Virus record (IMG/VR): IMGVR_UViG_3300033153_006796
Span: 1-24,646 of that record
Strand: one strand, 5' to 3'
DNA from: a virus
DNA length: 24,646 bases
Position numbers and translations under genes: made by a program. Every line of letters starts with the position of its first letter. Position 1 is the first letter of the stretch. This document shows positions 6,214 to 14,862 of this stretch, piece after piece. A model generated the notes under the pieces. It was not told the origin of the DNA. It worked only from the letters and a program-made list of their open reading frames with translations, and ran no database searches.

Positions 6214-6764
6214 TGCCAGGAAAACTTACACAGATAGAACGGCGTGAACTTTTAACACAGTTTGCCAGATTACTGGCTGGTGGTGCCGATCGTACAGAAA
6301 TCGTTGAACAGTTAGACATATTGGATTCCCAATATGAGATGTTGTTGCAAGGAACGTTTATTGCTCTTGAAAATGAAATCTCTGGCAAAAGTACGATTAG
6401 GCTTTACGCAGAATATGTTTCAAGACAGTTGCAGCTTTCAAGAGACCTTGAAGACTTGAAAGCTGGGCTTAGGGGTGCTCGTTGGAAAAATGGTCAAGCT
6501 TATGTTGGGGCTGTAAAGACCCAGAGTGAGATCATGGATAAGATCATCAAGACCGGTCAAGAACTTGAGATCATAGTTAAACGCGCAGACAAGGTTATGC
6601 TGATTGACGGTCGTGACCCTCGTGAGATGGACCGTGACGAATTGGCATCTACACTTAAAAATGAAATCAGAGAAGCCAGAGCCCTTTCGTCGAGGAATGA
6701 TCGTGGACGTAAAAAGGGTAAGATACTTACGATCGATCCTAGTAAAAAAGAGGAAGCTTCCTAG
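6213..6764 (+). CDS. Probable terminase small subunit
   Basis: A 183-residue, mostly helical protein directly before the large terminase, overlapping it by one base (TAG/GTG). The N-terminal part (ERRELLTQFARLLAGG ... IVEQLDILDSQYEMLL) could be a helix-turn-helix that recognises packaging DNA. The centre looks like an oligomerisation helix region (about 65-125) and the C-terminus is basic (RNDRGRKKGK). The small subunit recruits DNA and stimulates the large subunit. The call rests on position, length and helical build, as small terminases vary strongly in sequence. Confidence 0.7.
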   Translation: MPGKLTQIERRELLTQFARLLAGGADRTEIVEQLDILDSQYEMLLQGTFIALENEISGKSTIRLYAEYVSRQLQLSRDLEDLKAGLRGARWKNGQAYVGAVKTQSEIMDKIIKTGQELEIIVKRADKVMLIDGRDPREMDRDELASTLKNEIREARALSSRNDRGRKKGKILTIDPSKKEEAS

Positions 6765-8239
6765 TGCCGATAGAGTATCCGAAAAATAAAAGGATACGTA
6801 GGGATGACAGTCTTCAAAAGCTACAAGACGTTCGTGCTGCTAGAGATGACCTTGTTAGAACCCTCATTGTAGACGATGGCCGGGTTGATATTTTAGCAGA
6901 GGAAGTTGGCTATAGATTTGATGATTTCCATCTAGCCCTTGACGACTTCCAGAACGAGCATAAGAACACTCTTCAGTTAGCCCCTCGTGGTTGGGGTAAG
7001 TCTACAGCGGGGAATATTTTAAAGAACGCTGTAAGGATCATCCAAAATAGAAATATTAGGATCCTACTTGCTTCTGAGACCTCCACACAAGCTTGCAACT
7101 TCCTCTCTGAGATTAAGGGCATCCTTACCCACCCAAGGGTTGTTGAACTGTTTGGGGACTTAAAGGGAGACGTATGGCATGAGAATGCCATTAACGTAGC
7201 TGGTAGAACCAAAGCTGGTAAAGAGAAGACTGTTACAACTGCTGGTGTTGACGGCAATTTAACCTCTGGTCACTTTGACATTATTTGCCCAGATGACCTT
7301 GTCACTCTGAAAAATAGTAGAACTGCGTTTAGTAGGGAGAAGATTGTTGAATGGTTTTACACTACTCTCCTACCTTGTGTAACAGATGAGACGACAGAGT
7401 TTCACATTCTTGGTACACGATACCACCCAGAAGACCTTTATGGTCACATGATCAAGAATGACCCGAAATTTAAAAAAACCACCCAGTTGATCCCCGCCTT
7501 TAATCCAGATACAGAGAAGAGTAATAATCCTAAGATTTTTTCCACTGAATGGCTCACAGAACAGCGCGACAGTATGGGTCGCATTTATTTCAATTCCCAG
7601 TATAACCAAGATCCGTCTGGTGTACAGGGAGTTATTTTTGACGAAGATGACTTTAAGTGGGTCGGTGAGTTGCCACCAAATCTGATCAAGTTCCAGGGTG
7701 TTGACCTTGCAGTGGGAACTAAAACTCAGAATGACAAGTTTGCAATGGTTACTATTGGGGTAGACCCTAAGAATCGTAGAATTTATGTTGTAGACTATTA
7801 TACTGGAAAGGTTACTCTAAAACGGCAAGATGAGATTATTGCGCAACGCTGTGAGACTGCAGAACCAGTGGCAGTTGGCATCGAAGCTAATGCTTTCCAG
7901 ATTTCTAAAATTATTTCTTTAAAGGATGACCCTCGTTACTCTTTCATTCCTGCGTTACCTGTATATACTGATAAAGACAAAATGACGCGGGCTCAGATGC
8001 TCCAGGTCAGGTTTGAACGTGGTGAGATCTATTTCCAAAATGCAGAACGCCAAGGTGAACTCATGGAACACCTTATGGCTTTCCCGAACGGTCGCTATGA
8101 CGACTTGTTCGATGCACTTGACATTGCAATTAGAACTGCTTTCCAAGTTCGGAAGCGGAAAAAGAAGAAGCGAACAAAAGAGCCTGGCATAATTAGGCCA
8201 GGCAAAAGGACAGGAGGCTCGAGATGGGTAGCACAGTAG
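6764..8239 (+). CDS. terL: Terminase large subunit (packaging ATPase-nuclease)
   Basis: This 491-residue protein is the packaging motor. It pumps DNA into the prohead through the portal and cuts concatemers. The ATPase half has Walker A APRGWGKST (73-81), Walker B DIICPDD (172-178) and a motif ILGTRYHPEDLYG (215-227). The nuclease half has the RNase H-like acidic residues D314 (GVDLAVG), E374 (VGIEANAFQ) and D447/D450 (YDDLFDALD). The basic C-terminus (KRKKKKRTKE) could contact DNA or portal. It starts with GTG overlapping the upstream stop, and its 3' end overlaps the next gene by 16 nt. All expected motifs are intact. Confidence 0.95.
   Translation: MPIEYPKNKRIRRDDSLQKLQDVRAARDDLVRTLIVDDGRVDILAEEVGYRFDDFHLALDDFQNEHKNTLQLAPRGWGKSTAGNILKNAVRIIQNRNIRILLASETSTQACNFLSEIKGILTHPRVVELFGDLKGDVWHENAINVAGRTKAGKEKTVTTAGVDGNLTSGHFDIICPDDLVTLKNSRTAFSREKIVEWFYTTLLPCVTDETTEFHILGTRYHPEDLYGHMIKNDPKFKKTTQLIPAFNPDTEKSNNPKIFSTEWLTEQRDSMGRIYFNSQYNQDPSGVQGVIFDEDDFKWVGELPPNLIKFQGVDLAVGTKTQNDKFAMVTIGVDPKNRRIYVVDYYTGKVTLKRQDEIIAQRCETAEPVAVGIEANAFQISKIISLKDDPRYSFIPALPVYTDKDKMTRAQMLQVRFERGEIYFQNAERQGELMEHLMAFPNGRYDDLFDALDIAIRTAFQVRKRKKKKRTKEPGIIRPGKRTGGSRWVAQ
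8182..8203 (+). promoter_or_regulatory. Hairpin at the 3' end of terL, before the next ribosome binding site
   Basis: GCCTGGC (8182-8188) pairs with GCCAGGC (8197-8203) around an 8-nt loop. The next gene's AGGAGG begins a few nt later and its ATG (8224) lies inside terL. The hairpin may mark an mRNA processing or attenuation site, or limit ribosome flow between the two overlapping genes. Confidence 0.4.
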
Positions 8240-8556
8240 GTACAAGAATGGTGACTGGTAGTGTTGAGGGAACCACCTCATTGATCAAGATCAATCTTGA
8301 GTTTACTCCTCGCAGGGTTGAGCTTCAGAATATTGATGACGATTGTTTTCTAGTGTGGGTTCATGAGATGGGTCTTGATTCTGGCATGAAGACCCTCTCT
8401 GCCGGCACGACAGCGTTCATTGCCGCCGATGGTGTGATTCCTGTTGAGGAGACACGGTTTGACGAAGATCTCGACCCTGGTCGTGGCTTCACCATTGGCG
8501 CAGACTCAGATATCAATGCGTCTGCTGAGACCATCGTCTGGGCAGCCTTCGAGTAG
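8224..8556 (+). CDS. Small beta-rich protein, probable virion component
   Basis: A 110-residue protein starting inside the end of terL, with AGGAGG at ideal spacing. It looks like a compact beta domain: IKINLEFTPRRVELQNI near the start and GFTIGADSDINASAETIVWA at the end. Short proteins with this kind of ending are common in phage structural operons, where they serve as decoration or neck components. Position between the terminase and portal genes supports a virion role. The precise function cannot be read from sequence. Confidence 0.7.
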   Translation: MGSTVGTRMVTGSVEGTTSLIKINLEFTPRRVELQNIDDDCFLVWVHEMGLDSGMKTLSAGTTAFIAADGVIPVEETRFDEDLDPGRGFTIGADSDINASAETIVWAAFE

Positions 8557-8602
8557 TAGCATCCAAACATAAGTTTGAGTGTTCGAAAATCGTTCACCAT
8601 GT

Positions 8603-8630
8603 GCTCCCCTCGGTAAATTCCGGGGGGAGC
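8603..8630 (+). terminator. GC-rich hairpin before the portal gene
   Basis: GCTCCCCTCGG (8603-8613, with one flanking base shift by G-T wobble) pairs over 11 positions with CCGGGGGGAGC (8620-8630) around loop TAAATT. No T-run follows, so it is not a classic intrinsic terminator. It may be a partial terminator or an mRNA-stabilising or processing structure at the start of the portal message. Confidence 0.45.
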
Positions 8631-8653
8631 GGTGGTGCGCCTAGAGGCTCCCA

Positions 8654-10372
8654 ATGAGTGATGCCCCCAAAACTCTCGCCAGTAGAGTCCCCTTTAAAGC
8701 TGAGATAGAAACTGCCGATGGGGGCAAGAGGAATATTCCGACACACTTGACCGTCATTGGGGTGAAGAAGCCCGAAGGTGCTCAAGAAACTGTCGAACGC
8801 AAAAAGGGGAATAAAGAATCAAACCTTAAGACTCTAGAGAAACAAGAGACTTATTTAGACAAGAGACTTTTACCCCCTCCGTATAATATCTCAGAACTTG
8901 TTTACCTTGAAGAGGTGAGCAATGTTCTTCGTGAGTGCATTGACGCAATGGTTGTCAATGTTGAAGGGTTCGGACATACGTTCCGGGCAAGAGAAACAGA
9001 CGAAGCATTCCAAGACAAGTTTAACCAAGACATAAAGGAAGAACTTCGGAGAGCCGAAGCTTGGGTTACAACTCTTGGCGTTGATATCTCACTTGTTGAA
9101 TTACGCAAACGAATGCGTAGAGACCTTGAACTCAGTGGTAATGGCTATTGGGAGATCGTCAAAAATAAAAAAGATACAGCATCTGAGATCCATCAGATTC
9201 CCACACAGTGGATGCGTCTTAGTAAACAAGATGAAGATTTTACAAAAATGACCATTCCCCTCGTTGAAACTAACGAGGAGAGTGGATATGTTATTAAGAG
9301 GAAAACGGTTAATAAACGTTTTCGTCGTTTCGTTCAAGTTGACAGTAGTGGGAAAGCTCTTGTTTGGTTTAAGGAGTATGGAGACCCACGACTTATAAGC
9401 AAGCTTGATGGTAAGGTTGTTCCAGAGGAAGATAGAAAGAAATTCCCAAGAGAGAATCGTGCTAACGAAGTAATTCATTTCAAGATTTATTCGCCACGTA
9501 CTCCTTACGGTATTCCCCGCCATATTGGGCGTTACCCCTCAATTTTGGGCAGTAGGCGTAGTGAGGAAGTAAATTTCTTTTCCCTAGACAACCATATTCC
9601 AAGCATGTTCATCATGGTTGAGAATGGTTCTCTGACAGATGCAAGTATCCAGCGTTTACAGGAGTTGATCGAAACTCAGGTTAGCCCTGATCCAAATTAC
9701 AGCAAATTCATCTTGCTCGAAGCTGAGGCTGACATCAATGAGATCATTCCCGGCCAAGTTGGAGCCCCAAGCATCACAGTTAAGTCGATGCACGAAGCCC
9801 AACGTACAGACGAGATGTTCCAAAAATATGACCGTAATAACCAAGACAAGGTGCGCCAAGCATGGCGACTCCCACCATTGTTCATCGGTCGGTCTGATGA
9901 TTATACGAGAGCAACTGCACTGACTAGCCGTCGTGTTGCAGACGAGCAGATCTTCGCACCAGAACGTGAGACGGTTGACAGTTGGATGAACCGCTTGATG
10001 CTAGATGCGAATTATAGATTCTTCATATTTAAGAGTAGAACACCAAATGTCACAGACAATGAGACTTTGGTCCGTATGATGATGGCTTCTGAAAGATCAG
10101 GTGGCATGAATGCGGAGCGTTGTAATACTCTTATGAATGATGTCTTTGAAGGAACCCTTGGACCGATGCCAGAAGGCATTGACCTGAATATTCCCTACTC
10201 ACTACAGTTTGCACAAGCTCAGAACGCACAGAGACCCCCAGAGGAGTTTGATGGAGACCCCCATGGGCGACCAGCAATGGATGGGGCAATTACAGGAACA
10301 AATAATGATGAACGTAGTGCTGGCGACTGGGTAGATAACTACCTGAGAAGTATTGAGAATGGCTCTGATTAA
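8654..10372 (+). CDS. Portal protein (PBSX-type)
   Basis: A 572-residue portal. Portals form the dodecameric ring at one capsid vertex through which DNA enters and leaves. The sequence resembles the PBSX family: a helical N-terminal wing with LSGNGYWEIVKNK (about 155-170), then the stem/crown region with NHIPSMFIMVENGSLTDASI (about 313-332), RLQELIETQVS and the segment QAWRLPPLFIGRSDDYTRAT. A charged, Pro-rich tail ends the protein. No strong ribosome binding site precedes the ATG; the hairpin at 8603-8630 lies 23 nt upstream. The 3' end overlaps the minor head gene by 14 nt, the usual order in this phage type. Confidence 0.9.
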   Translation: MSDAPKTLASRVPFKAEIETADGGKRNIPTHLTVIGVKKPEGAQETVERKKGNKESNLKTLEKQETYLDKRLLPPPYNISELVYLEEVSNVLRECIDAMVVNVEGFGHTFRARETDEAFQDKFNQDIKEELRRAEAWVTTLGVDISLVELRKRMRRDLELSGNGYWEIVKNKKDTASEIHQIPTQWMRLSKQDEDFTKMTIPLVETNEESGYVIKRKTVNKRFRRFVQVDSSGKALVWFKEYGDPRLISKLDGKVVPEEDRKKFPRENRANEVIHFKIYSPRTPYGIPRHIGRYPSILGSRRSEEVNFFSLDNHIPSMFIMVENGSLTDASIQRLQELIETQVSPDPNYSKFILLEAEADINEIIPGQVGAPSITVKSMHEAQRTDEMFQKYDRNNQDKVRQAWRLPPLFIGRSDDYTRATALTSRRVADEQIFAPERETVDSWMNRLMLDANYRFFIFKSRTPNVTDNETLVRMMMASERSGGMNAERCNTLMNDVFEGTLGPMPEGIDLNIPYSLQFAQAQNAQRPPEEFDGDPHGRPAMDGAITGTNNDERSAGDWVDNYLRSIENGSD

Positions 10373-11243
10373 CTACGAAGAGCTTTACCGTCAAACAGAC
10401 GGTGAAAGGCTCGAAGTCGCAATTGGCCCAATTGTCAGACGTGGTCAAGAATTGCTTGATGAGAACTGGCAAAGGGCTGTAGATGAGTCTGTTGATGCCT
10501 TTGGTATAACCCTTGAAGACGGTGCTACGGTAAGCATAGCTTTGGCGGGTCTAGCGGCGGGGCTGGGGGCGGTCGTAACCAGTGCCGAGGCCGCTAGGCT
10601 ACGCACCCTGGTAGACAGCGCATACCGCGTTGTTAAGCGTCGTATCTCGAATGTTTTAAAAGTTGATTTTGTTGTAGATGACATTGACGACCTTGCGATT
10701 AGGACAATTGCAAAGGAGCCAGTGTTTTGGATCAACGGCCTCTATAATAATCAGATGTCTGAACGGCTTGCCGCAGTAGCTAGAGAAGTTGCAATTGAGA
10801 AAGAATTGACTGGAAATGCAGCTTCTCGTGCTTTAAGTCCAGTGGTTAGACAAGAACTTGCACTCGCCGGTGGCCATACGAAATTTGCCAAAAATGTCCC
10901 CGGGAGGTTTAATGGCAATGAAAGGAATTACTCTAAGGTTTTGACTGCCAATCTAACAAATAGGGCGATCAATTATTCTAGTTTAATTTCAATGAGTCAA
11001 GCAAGAATTGAACGTTATGAGGTCGTTGCAGTTTTAGACAACAGAACCTCGGAAGTTTGTAGGAATATGAATGGTAGGACTTTTACAGTTCAGCAGGGGA
11101 TGGACACATTCACTGCTTTGGCTAATGCCAATAGTCCAGAAGAATTTAAAAACATCAGTCCTTGGATGACTGTTGACCAGATTAGAAACACACCGGATTT
11201 GGCAGACGCAGGGTTGGCACTTCCACCGTATCACGGATTGTGA
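10359..11243 (+). CDS. Minor head protein (Mu gpF / SPP1 gp7 type), stops at conserved Cys position
   Basis: A 294-residue protein; the ATG at 10359 is chosen over TTG at 10353. It carries the C-terminal MuF-type domain: RYEVVAVLDNRTSEVC (219-234), NMNGRTF and the end LPPYHGL (288-294). These proteins bind the portal inside the head and may leave with the DNA. Family members usually end in PP.H..CR(S/C). Here the Cys codon is TGA and the downstream frame would continue R-S-T-I before TAG at 11265. Residues about 55-85 are an Ala/Gly-rich hydrophobic stretch encoded by an unusually GC-rich patch (10541-10620). The family call is firm. Whether the TGA is a true end, a mutation or a recoded codon is open. 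Confidence 0.85.
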   Translation: MALINYEELYRQTDGERLEVAIGPIVRRGQELLDENWQRAVDESVDAFGITLEDGATVSIALAGLAAGLGAVVTSAEAARLRTLVDSAYRVVKRRISNVLKVDFVVDDIDDLAIRTIAKEPVFWINGLYNNQMSERLAAVAREVAIEKELTGNAASRALSPVVRQELALAGGHTKFAKNVPGRFNGNERNYSKVLTANLTNRAINYSSLISMSQARIERYEVVAVLDNRTSEVCRNMNGRTFTVQQGMDTFTALANANSPEEFKNISPWMTVDQIRNTPDLADAGLALPPYHGL

Positions 11244-11258
11244 AGATCCACAATTGCA

Positions 11259-11276
11259 CGAGCCTAGTTAGGCTTG
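11259..11276 (+). promoter_or_regulatory. Small hairpin 15 nt after the TGA of the minor head gene
   Basis: CGAGCCT (11259-11265) pairs with AGGCTTG (11270-11276), seven pairs including one G-U, around loop AGTT. The TAG of the would-be extension is in the stem and loop, and GGAGG of the next gene starts at its 3' edge. It could modulate translation of the next gene. Its position is also compatible with a short bacterial SECIS-like element, but it lacks verified SECIS features. Confidence 0.4.
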
Positions 11277-11286
11277 GAGGTTCAAA

Positions 11287-11589
11287 ATGGCTCAAGGCGA
11301 CATTTGGCCCACACCAGAGATTGACACTTTTGCAGTTACAGGTACGAGTGACATCTTTGTTTTACAGGATCCAAAGATTATTCTTGTCTACCTGTACAAT
11401 CTTGGTGGTGGAACTGTTTTCATGCAACAGGGTGCTCCAGCAGAACTGAATAAGGGAATTGTGATTCCAACATTGAGTTGGGCAGCCCTTTCTGTTGACA
11501 CTCCAGAATTCCGTTGGGTTGGGGACACCCTCAATCTTATTGGGACCGCTGCTATCGATGTGTCTGCCTATATTGCGAGGAAGGGATAA
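11287..11589 (+). CDS. Small beta-rich virion-like protein
   Basis: A 100-residue protein with GGAGG 7 nt before its ATG. Its composition is hydrophobic and beta-rich (FAVTGTSDIFVLQDPKIILV; VGDTLNLIGTAAIDVSAYI). The build is like short phage adaptors or decoration proteins that follow head genes. The TAA overlaps the ATG of the large fibre gene (TAATG), so it may be translated in step with it and act as a connector for the appendages. Not recognised beyond that. Confidence 0.7.
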   Translation: MAQGDIWPTPEIDTFAVTGTSDIFVLQDPKIILVYLYNLGGGTVFMQQGAPAELNKGIVIPTLSWAALSVDTPEFRWVGDTLNLIGTAAIDVSAYIARKG

Positions 11590-14318
11590 TGGGATTCTCA
11601 GGAGGTAGCGGTGGTTCCACATTGGGTGGAACCCCAATTTCTATAACTCCACCTACCGATGGTCAAATTCTTGTTTATGACAATGTTTCTGGTGAATGGG
11701 AGCCTTTAGACCCTAGTGCCTTGGGTGCCCTTACATACCAAGGAACGTGGAATGCAAATACGAACACTCCAACAATTGTATCTAGTATTGGTGTTGTTGG
11801 ATATTTTTGGGTTGTCGGGGTAAGCGGAACCACTACAATTGATGGTGTGTCTGACTGGGCTGTTGGAGATTGGATTGTTTTCAATGGAACAATTTATCAG
11901 AAGGCGGATCATACCACTCTTAGTATAGAGGACCTCCCTGGCAAGGCAGCAGACCCCCAGTATCCCGATAATACAATTATCTTTGACCCAGCCGTCGGCG
12001 CTACGGCTGGCAACGTCTACAAGACTTGGGCCGAAGTCGACGCTGCCGCAGTGGCCATGGCTGGATACCCTGTTGAGTGCGTGTTCATCGGGGCGTGCGA
12101 CATCCCGGCTGGTGGGCCATATCGGGCGACTGGCGTGCATTGGACCACCAAGGTTGAGGCACCGTCCACAATCACCATCAAAGATGGTGCCTCGTTTGAT
12201 ACGATCCCTGCCAGCTTTGGCGACAATATCACCATCGCGAATGAGGCTACGACCGCCCCAATGACGGCGCCGGCTGGTTTGACGATCACACCCGTGGGGA
12301 CTTTCACCATTCTCACAAGCAGCGCTGGAGCAGACCTGCTTGTTACCATCCCTAATGGTGCAGTATGGGCGCCAATGGCTGGGTCCAAGGTTGAGATGGG
12401 AGACGGCACCGTCGAGGTGTTTGGTGGTGACCCTGGCGGGACTTTGTTCATCTTCATGGCGGGCTCCAACTGCGATCTAAAATCCAATTCGCTCAAGGGG
12501 CTCACCGGGTTCACTGCACTGACGAATTTTAATATCCCGTCAGCATCTGTGAGTGTGACCCAACCTCTTCTGGTTGATGGGCTGGGATTCGACACAGGTG
12601 GAGAAGGGGCGGCGGTTATATCTTACGACCCAACCGACACTGGCCTTGTGGCCACTGTCGTCGCTGACGCCATTGGTGAGCTGGCGCCGGTCCCGCTGGT
12701 CAACGCCGCAGCCAAGGACCCCAACGGATTTGTCGATCCCGTGGCTGAATTCAATCTGCAATGGTCTGACGCCACACCAGACAGAACCATGACCCTGATT
12801 AGAACCGGGGGGGACTACACGTATTATCGCGACTCCAATCGTGTGGTAAAAACAGATAACCCAACTATTCAGATCGCGGATACGTATGGGGCGTGGTTCA
12901 TTACTTTCAATAGTAGTGACGTGCTTGTAGCGTCACAGACGCCTTGGGACTTCTCTGGCGATGCGGTTAAACTGGCGATTGTTTTCTGGGACAAGACAAA
13001 GGCTCAGGGCAAGATTCTGTGGGAGGCCCACACTGCACAACTGAACAATCGTGACCACGAGCGCCACCACACGAATATCGGTACGCTGGTGGGCAACGGT
13101 TTAGAGATCTCCGGTTACACTATTGGCCTGGAGTCTGATGCTGGGATTACCGTCGGGTACGGAACAGGTGATGCTTCAGATGAAGACATCAAAATCACTC
13201 CCACGCATGCCATTTCTCCAAGCGGGTTATGGGAGCAGTTCCTGAATGATCCTGGGCAATTCGAGACGTTCTATCGAGACGGCGCCGCAGCGGAGTGGAC
13301 GTGGGATTCAGCACTTGAATTGTGGATGAAGACTGGTGGCGGACGCCTGTACTACAATTTGAACACTGCTGGCACCTGGAGTCAGACAGAAACACCAGAT
13401 AATAAATTCTGTGTGTACTGGTTCGCGATCACAAATTTCGCGATCAATCCAATCGTCGTCATTCAAGGGCAGGCGTACTACGACAAGGCCGCTGATGCTG
13501 AAGCCGCTGCGTGGACTGATCTGGATTTGTCCGGGTTATTCAGTGCGGAGGTTCACCCTCTTCACCGGATTATTTTCAGGACCAAGAGTACATACGCGGG
13601 CACCAAGAAAAGTCGGATCGATAGTGTAACGGACTTCCGCAAGGTGAGCACGACGCCTGGCTCTGGCGTTGCCACGTCTCTTCATGGCGGGCTGCCCGAC
13701 CTTGCCACCAGTGGGCATCCTGCTGATATCGTGGCTGTGGATACTAGTGCGTTCTCCGGCAACCTTAGCGCTGCGGATGTGGATGCGCAGACGGCGCTGG
13801 ATACCATCGACGGGCTGACGCTGGGCGGCCTACTGCCGCAGCAGTTTAATTTCCCGCCAGAAGTGTGGCAGGTCGGCGACGATGCGGATTGGCACGTTAC
13901 CAACGTCGCTGCGATCACCACGGACACGAATAACGCAGCGATCCCCGTCGTGCTATTACCCGATGCTGCCTCGACAGGGTTCGGGTTTGCTGTCGACATC
14001 CCGACAGGCGCCACCACCGCGCAATGGCGCTTTTTCGCTCGCGGGGAAACTGCGGTGGGAGGCACAGCGATTGTACGCATGGCAACCCGTTTGATGTACG
14101 GAGGTGTGGGGGCGTGGGCCAGCGGGGTCTTCAGAGGTGTATCCCTTGGAGCAGACGAAGATTGGGACGATGAATCTCCCGGGAGTGACCCCATAGGCTT
14201 CTGGGGGCTGACGGCGGGAGCGACGTACCAGATTCAGGTGTGGCGCGAAGGCACCGACGGCTCTGATACCTTGACCACCGGGCTTGTGATCTCCCATATC
14301 AGCGTCGTGTTCAGCTAG
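11589..14318 (+). CDS. Large tail fibre / receptor-binding appendage protein, chimeric
   Basis: Start ATG at 11589 overlaps the previous stop, giving 909 residues. The N-terminus is Gly/Ser-rich, then TPPTDGQILVYDNVSGEWEP (20-40), a common fibre attachment motif. Residues 50-107 hold a module also found at 15893: YQGTWNANTNTP ... GTTTIDG ... VGDWIVFNGT. The centre is long and beta-rich, with a stretch HERHHTNIGTLVGNG. Near residues 717-743 is a second shared module (FSGNLSAAD...ALDTIDGL). The last 150 residues look like a lectin-like beta domain. Base use changes sharply at about 11988: before it T/A-rich, after it GC-rich. This suggests that a foreign body was joined to a native N-terminus. 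Function by family: binding of the host surface. Confidence 0.85.
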   Translation: MGFSGGSGGSTLGGTPISITPPTDGQILVYDNVSGEWEPLDPSALGALTYQGTWNANTNTPTIVSSIGVVGYFWVVGVSGTTTIDGVSDWAVGDWIVFNGTIYQKADHTTLSIEDLPGKAADPQYPDNTIIFDPAVGATAGNVYKTWAEVDAAAVAMAGYPVECVFIGACDIPAGGPYRATGVHWTTKVEAPSTITIKDGASFDTIPASFGDNITIANEATTAPMTAPAGLTITPVGTFTILTSSAGADLLVTIPNGAVWAPMAGSKVEMGDGTVEVFGGDPGGTLFIFMAGSNCDLKSNSLKGLTGFTALTNFNIPSASVSVTQPLLVDGLGFDTGGEGAAVISYDPTDTGLVATVVADAIGELAPVPLVNAAAKDPNGFVDPVAEFNLQWSDATPDRTMTLIRTGGDYTYYRDSNRVVKTDNPTIQIADTYGAWFITFNSSDVLVASQTPWDFSGDAVKLAIVFWDKTKAQGKILWEAHTAQLNNRDHERHHTNIGTLVGNGLEISGYTIGLESDAGITVGYGTGDASDEDIKITPTHAISPSGLWEQFLNDPGQFETFYRDGAAAEWTWDSALELWMKTGGGRLYYNLNTAGTWSQTETPDNKFCVYWFAITNFAINPIVVIQGQAYYDKAADAEAAAWTDLDLSGLFSAEVHPLHRIIFRTKSTYAGTKKSRIDSVTDFRKVSTTPGSGVATSLHGGLPDLATSGHPADIVAVDTSAFSGNLSAADVDAQTALDTIDGLTLGGLLPQQFNFPPEVWQVGDDADWHVTNVAAITTDTNNAAIPVVLLPDAASTGFGFAVDIPTGATTAQWRFFARGETAVGGTAIVRMATRLMYGGVGAWASGVFRGVSLGADEDWDDESPGSDPIGFWGLTAGATYQIQVWREGTDGSDTLTTGLVISHISVVFS

Positions 14319-14327
14319 GAGTAGATC

Positions 14328-14855
14328 ATGACCAATTATAGAAAAGCGCTACAGCAGGGCGTCGATGCTTCCGGATTTTCCGGCAACCTTAGCGGGTCCG
14401 ATACGGATGTGCAGGCAGCGCTTGCTACGATGGATGCGCTATCTTTAGGAATTCTTGTTAAGTCAAGCTTCAGTAAACTCGCCGCTGACGTCGTCACCAC
14501 GAATCTTGATAATCCGCCCACGGTCCAGCTTCATACCTTTGAATACGTGAAGCTACTGGCCGGGTCTGTTCTTGATATTTCGATCGACATTTCTGGTCGA
14601 AGTTCGATTGCCCTGTCAGGGATGCTTTATCAGATCGACGTTGACGGGGTGAAATACGCCATGACAGAGGGAACGTCTGCGTCAACGTATAGGACTGAAA
14701 GCAACGCTTTAACAGACAGGGTATCGGGACTATCTGCCGGGGCGCATGATGTCACTGTCTATTTTGCAGCAAAGATATCCGGAGAGGCCGCCGTTCAGCC
14801 GGTAACGGTGGCTTGGCGATACTGCAACATCCTCGTCGACGAAAAGATTGTGTAG
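14328..14855 (+). CDS. Short tail fibre/accessory protein
   Basis: A 175-residue protein with AGGAG before the ATG. Residues 11-42 carry the FSGNLS...QAALATMDAL module seen at the end of the preceding fibre and in the gene at 15893. The rest is a beta domain beginning LAADVVTTN...NPPTVQLHT and ending YCNILVDEKIV. That domain is shared with the proteins at 19317 and 20071, although those lack the N-terminal module. Likely a secondary fibre, tip or chaperone protein. GC-rich like the rest of the cassette. Confidence 0.8.
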   Translation: MTNYRKALQQGVDASGFSGNLSGSDTDVQAALATMDALSLGILVKSSFSKLAADVVTTNLDNPPTVQLHTFEYVKLLAGSVLDISIDISGRSSIALSGMLYQIDVDGVKYAMTEGTSASTYRTESNALTDRVSGLSAGAHDVTVYFAAKISGEAAVQPVTVAWRYCNILVDEKIV

Positions 14856-14862
14856 GTGTTGA

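Noticed and set aside
11244-11267. Firm claim of a selenoprotein at the TGA of the minor head gene
   Set aside because: The position and hairpin are suggestive, but no Sec machinery is visible and a simple nonsense change explains the data. Kept only as a hypothesis.
11514-11588. Upstream extension of the large fibre gene
   Set aside because: The extra residues overlap the preceding gene in another frame and are Cys/Trp-rich. The ATG at 11589 has TAATG coupling and gives a typical fibre N-terminus.
13682-14194. Minus-strand ORF opposite the end of the large fibre gene
   Set aside because: GC-rich shadow with low-complexity Ser/Pro/Ala product and no start context.
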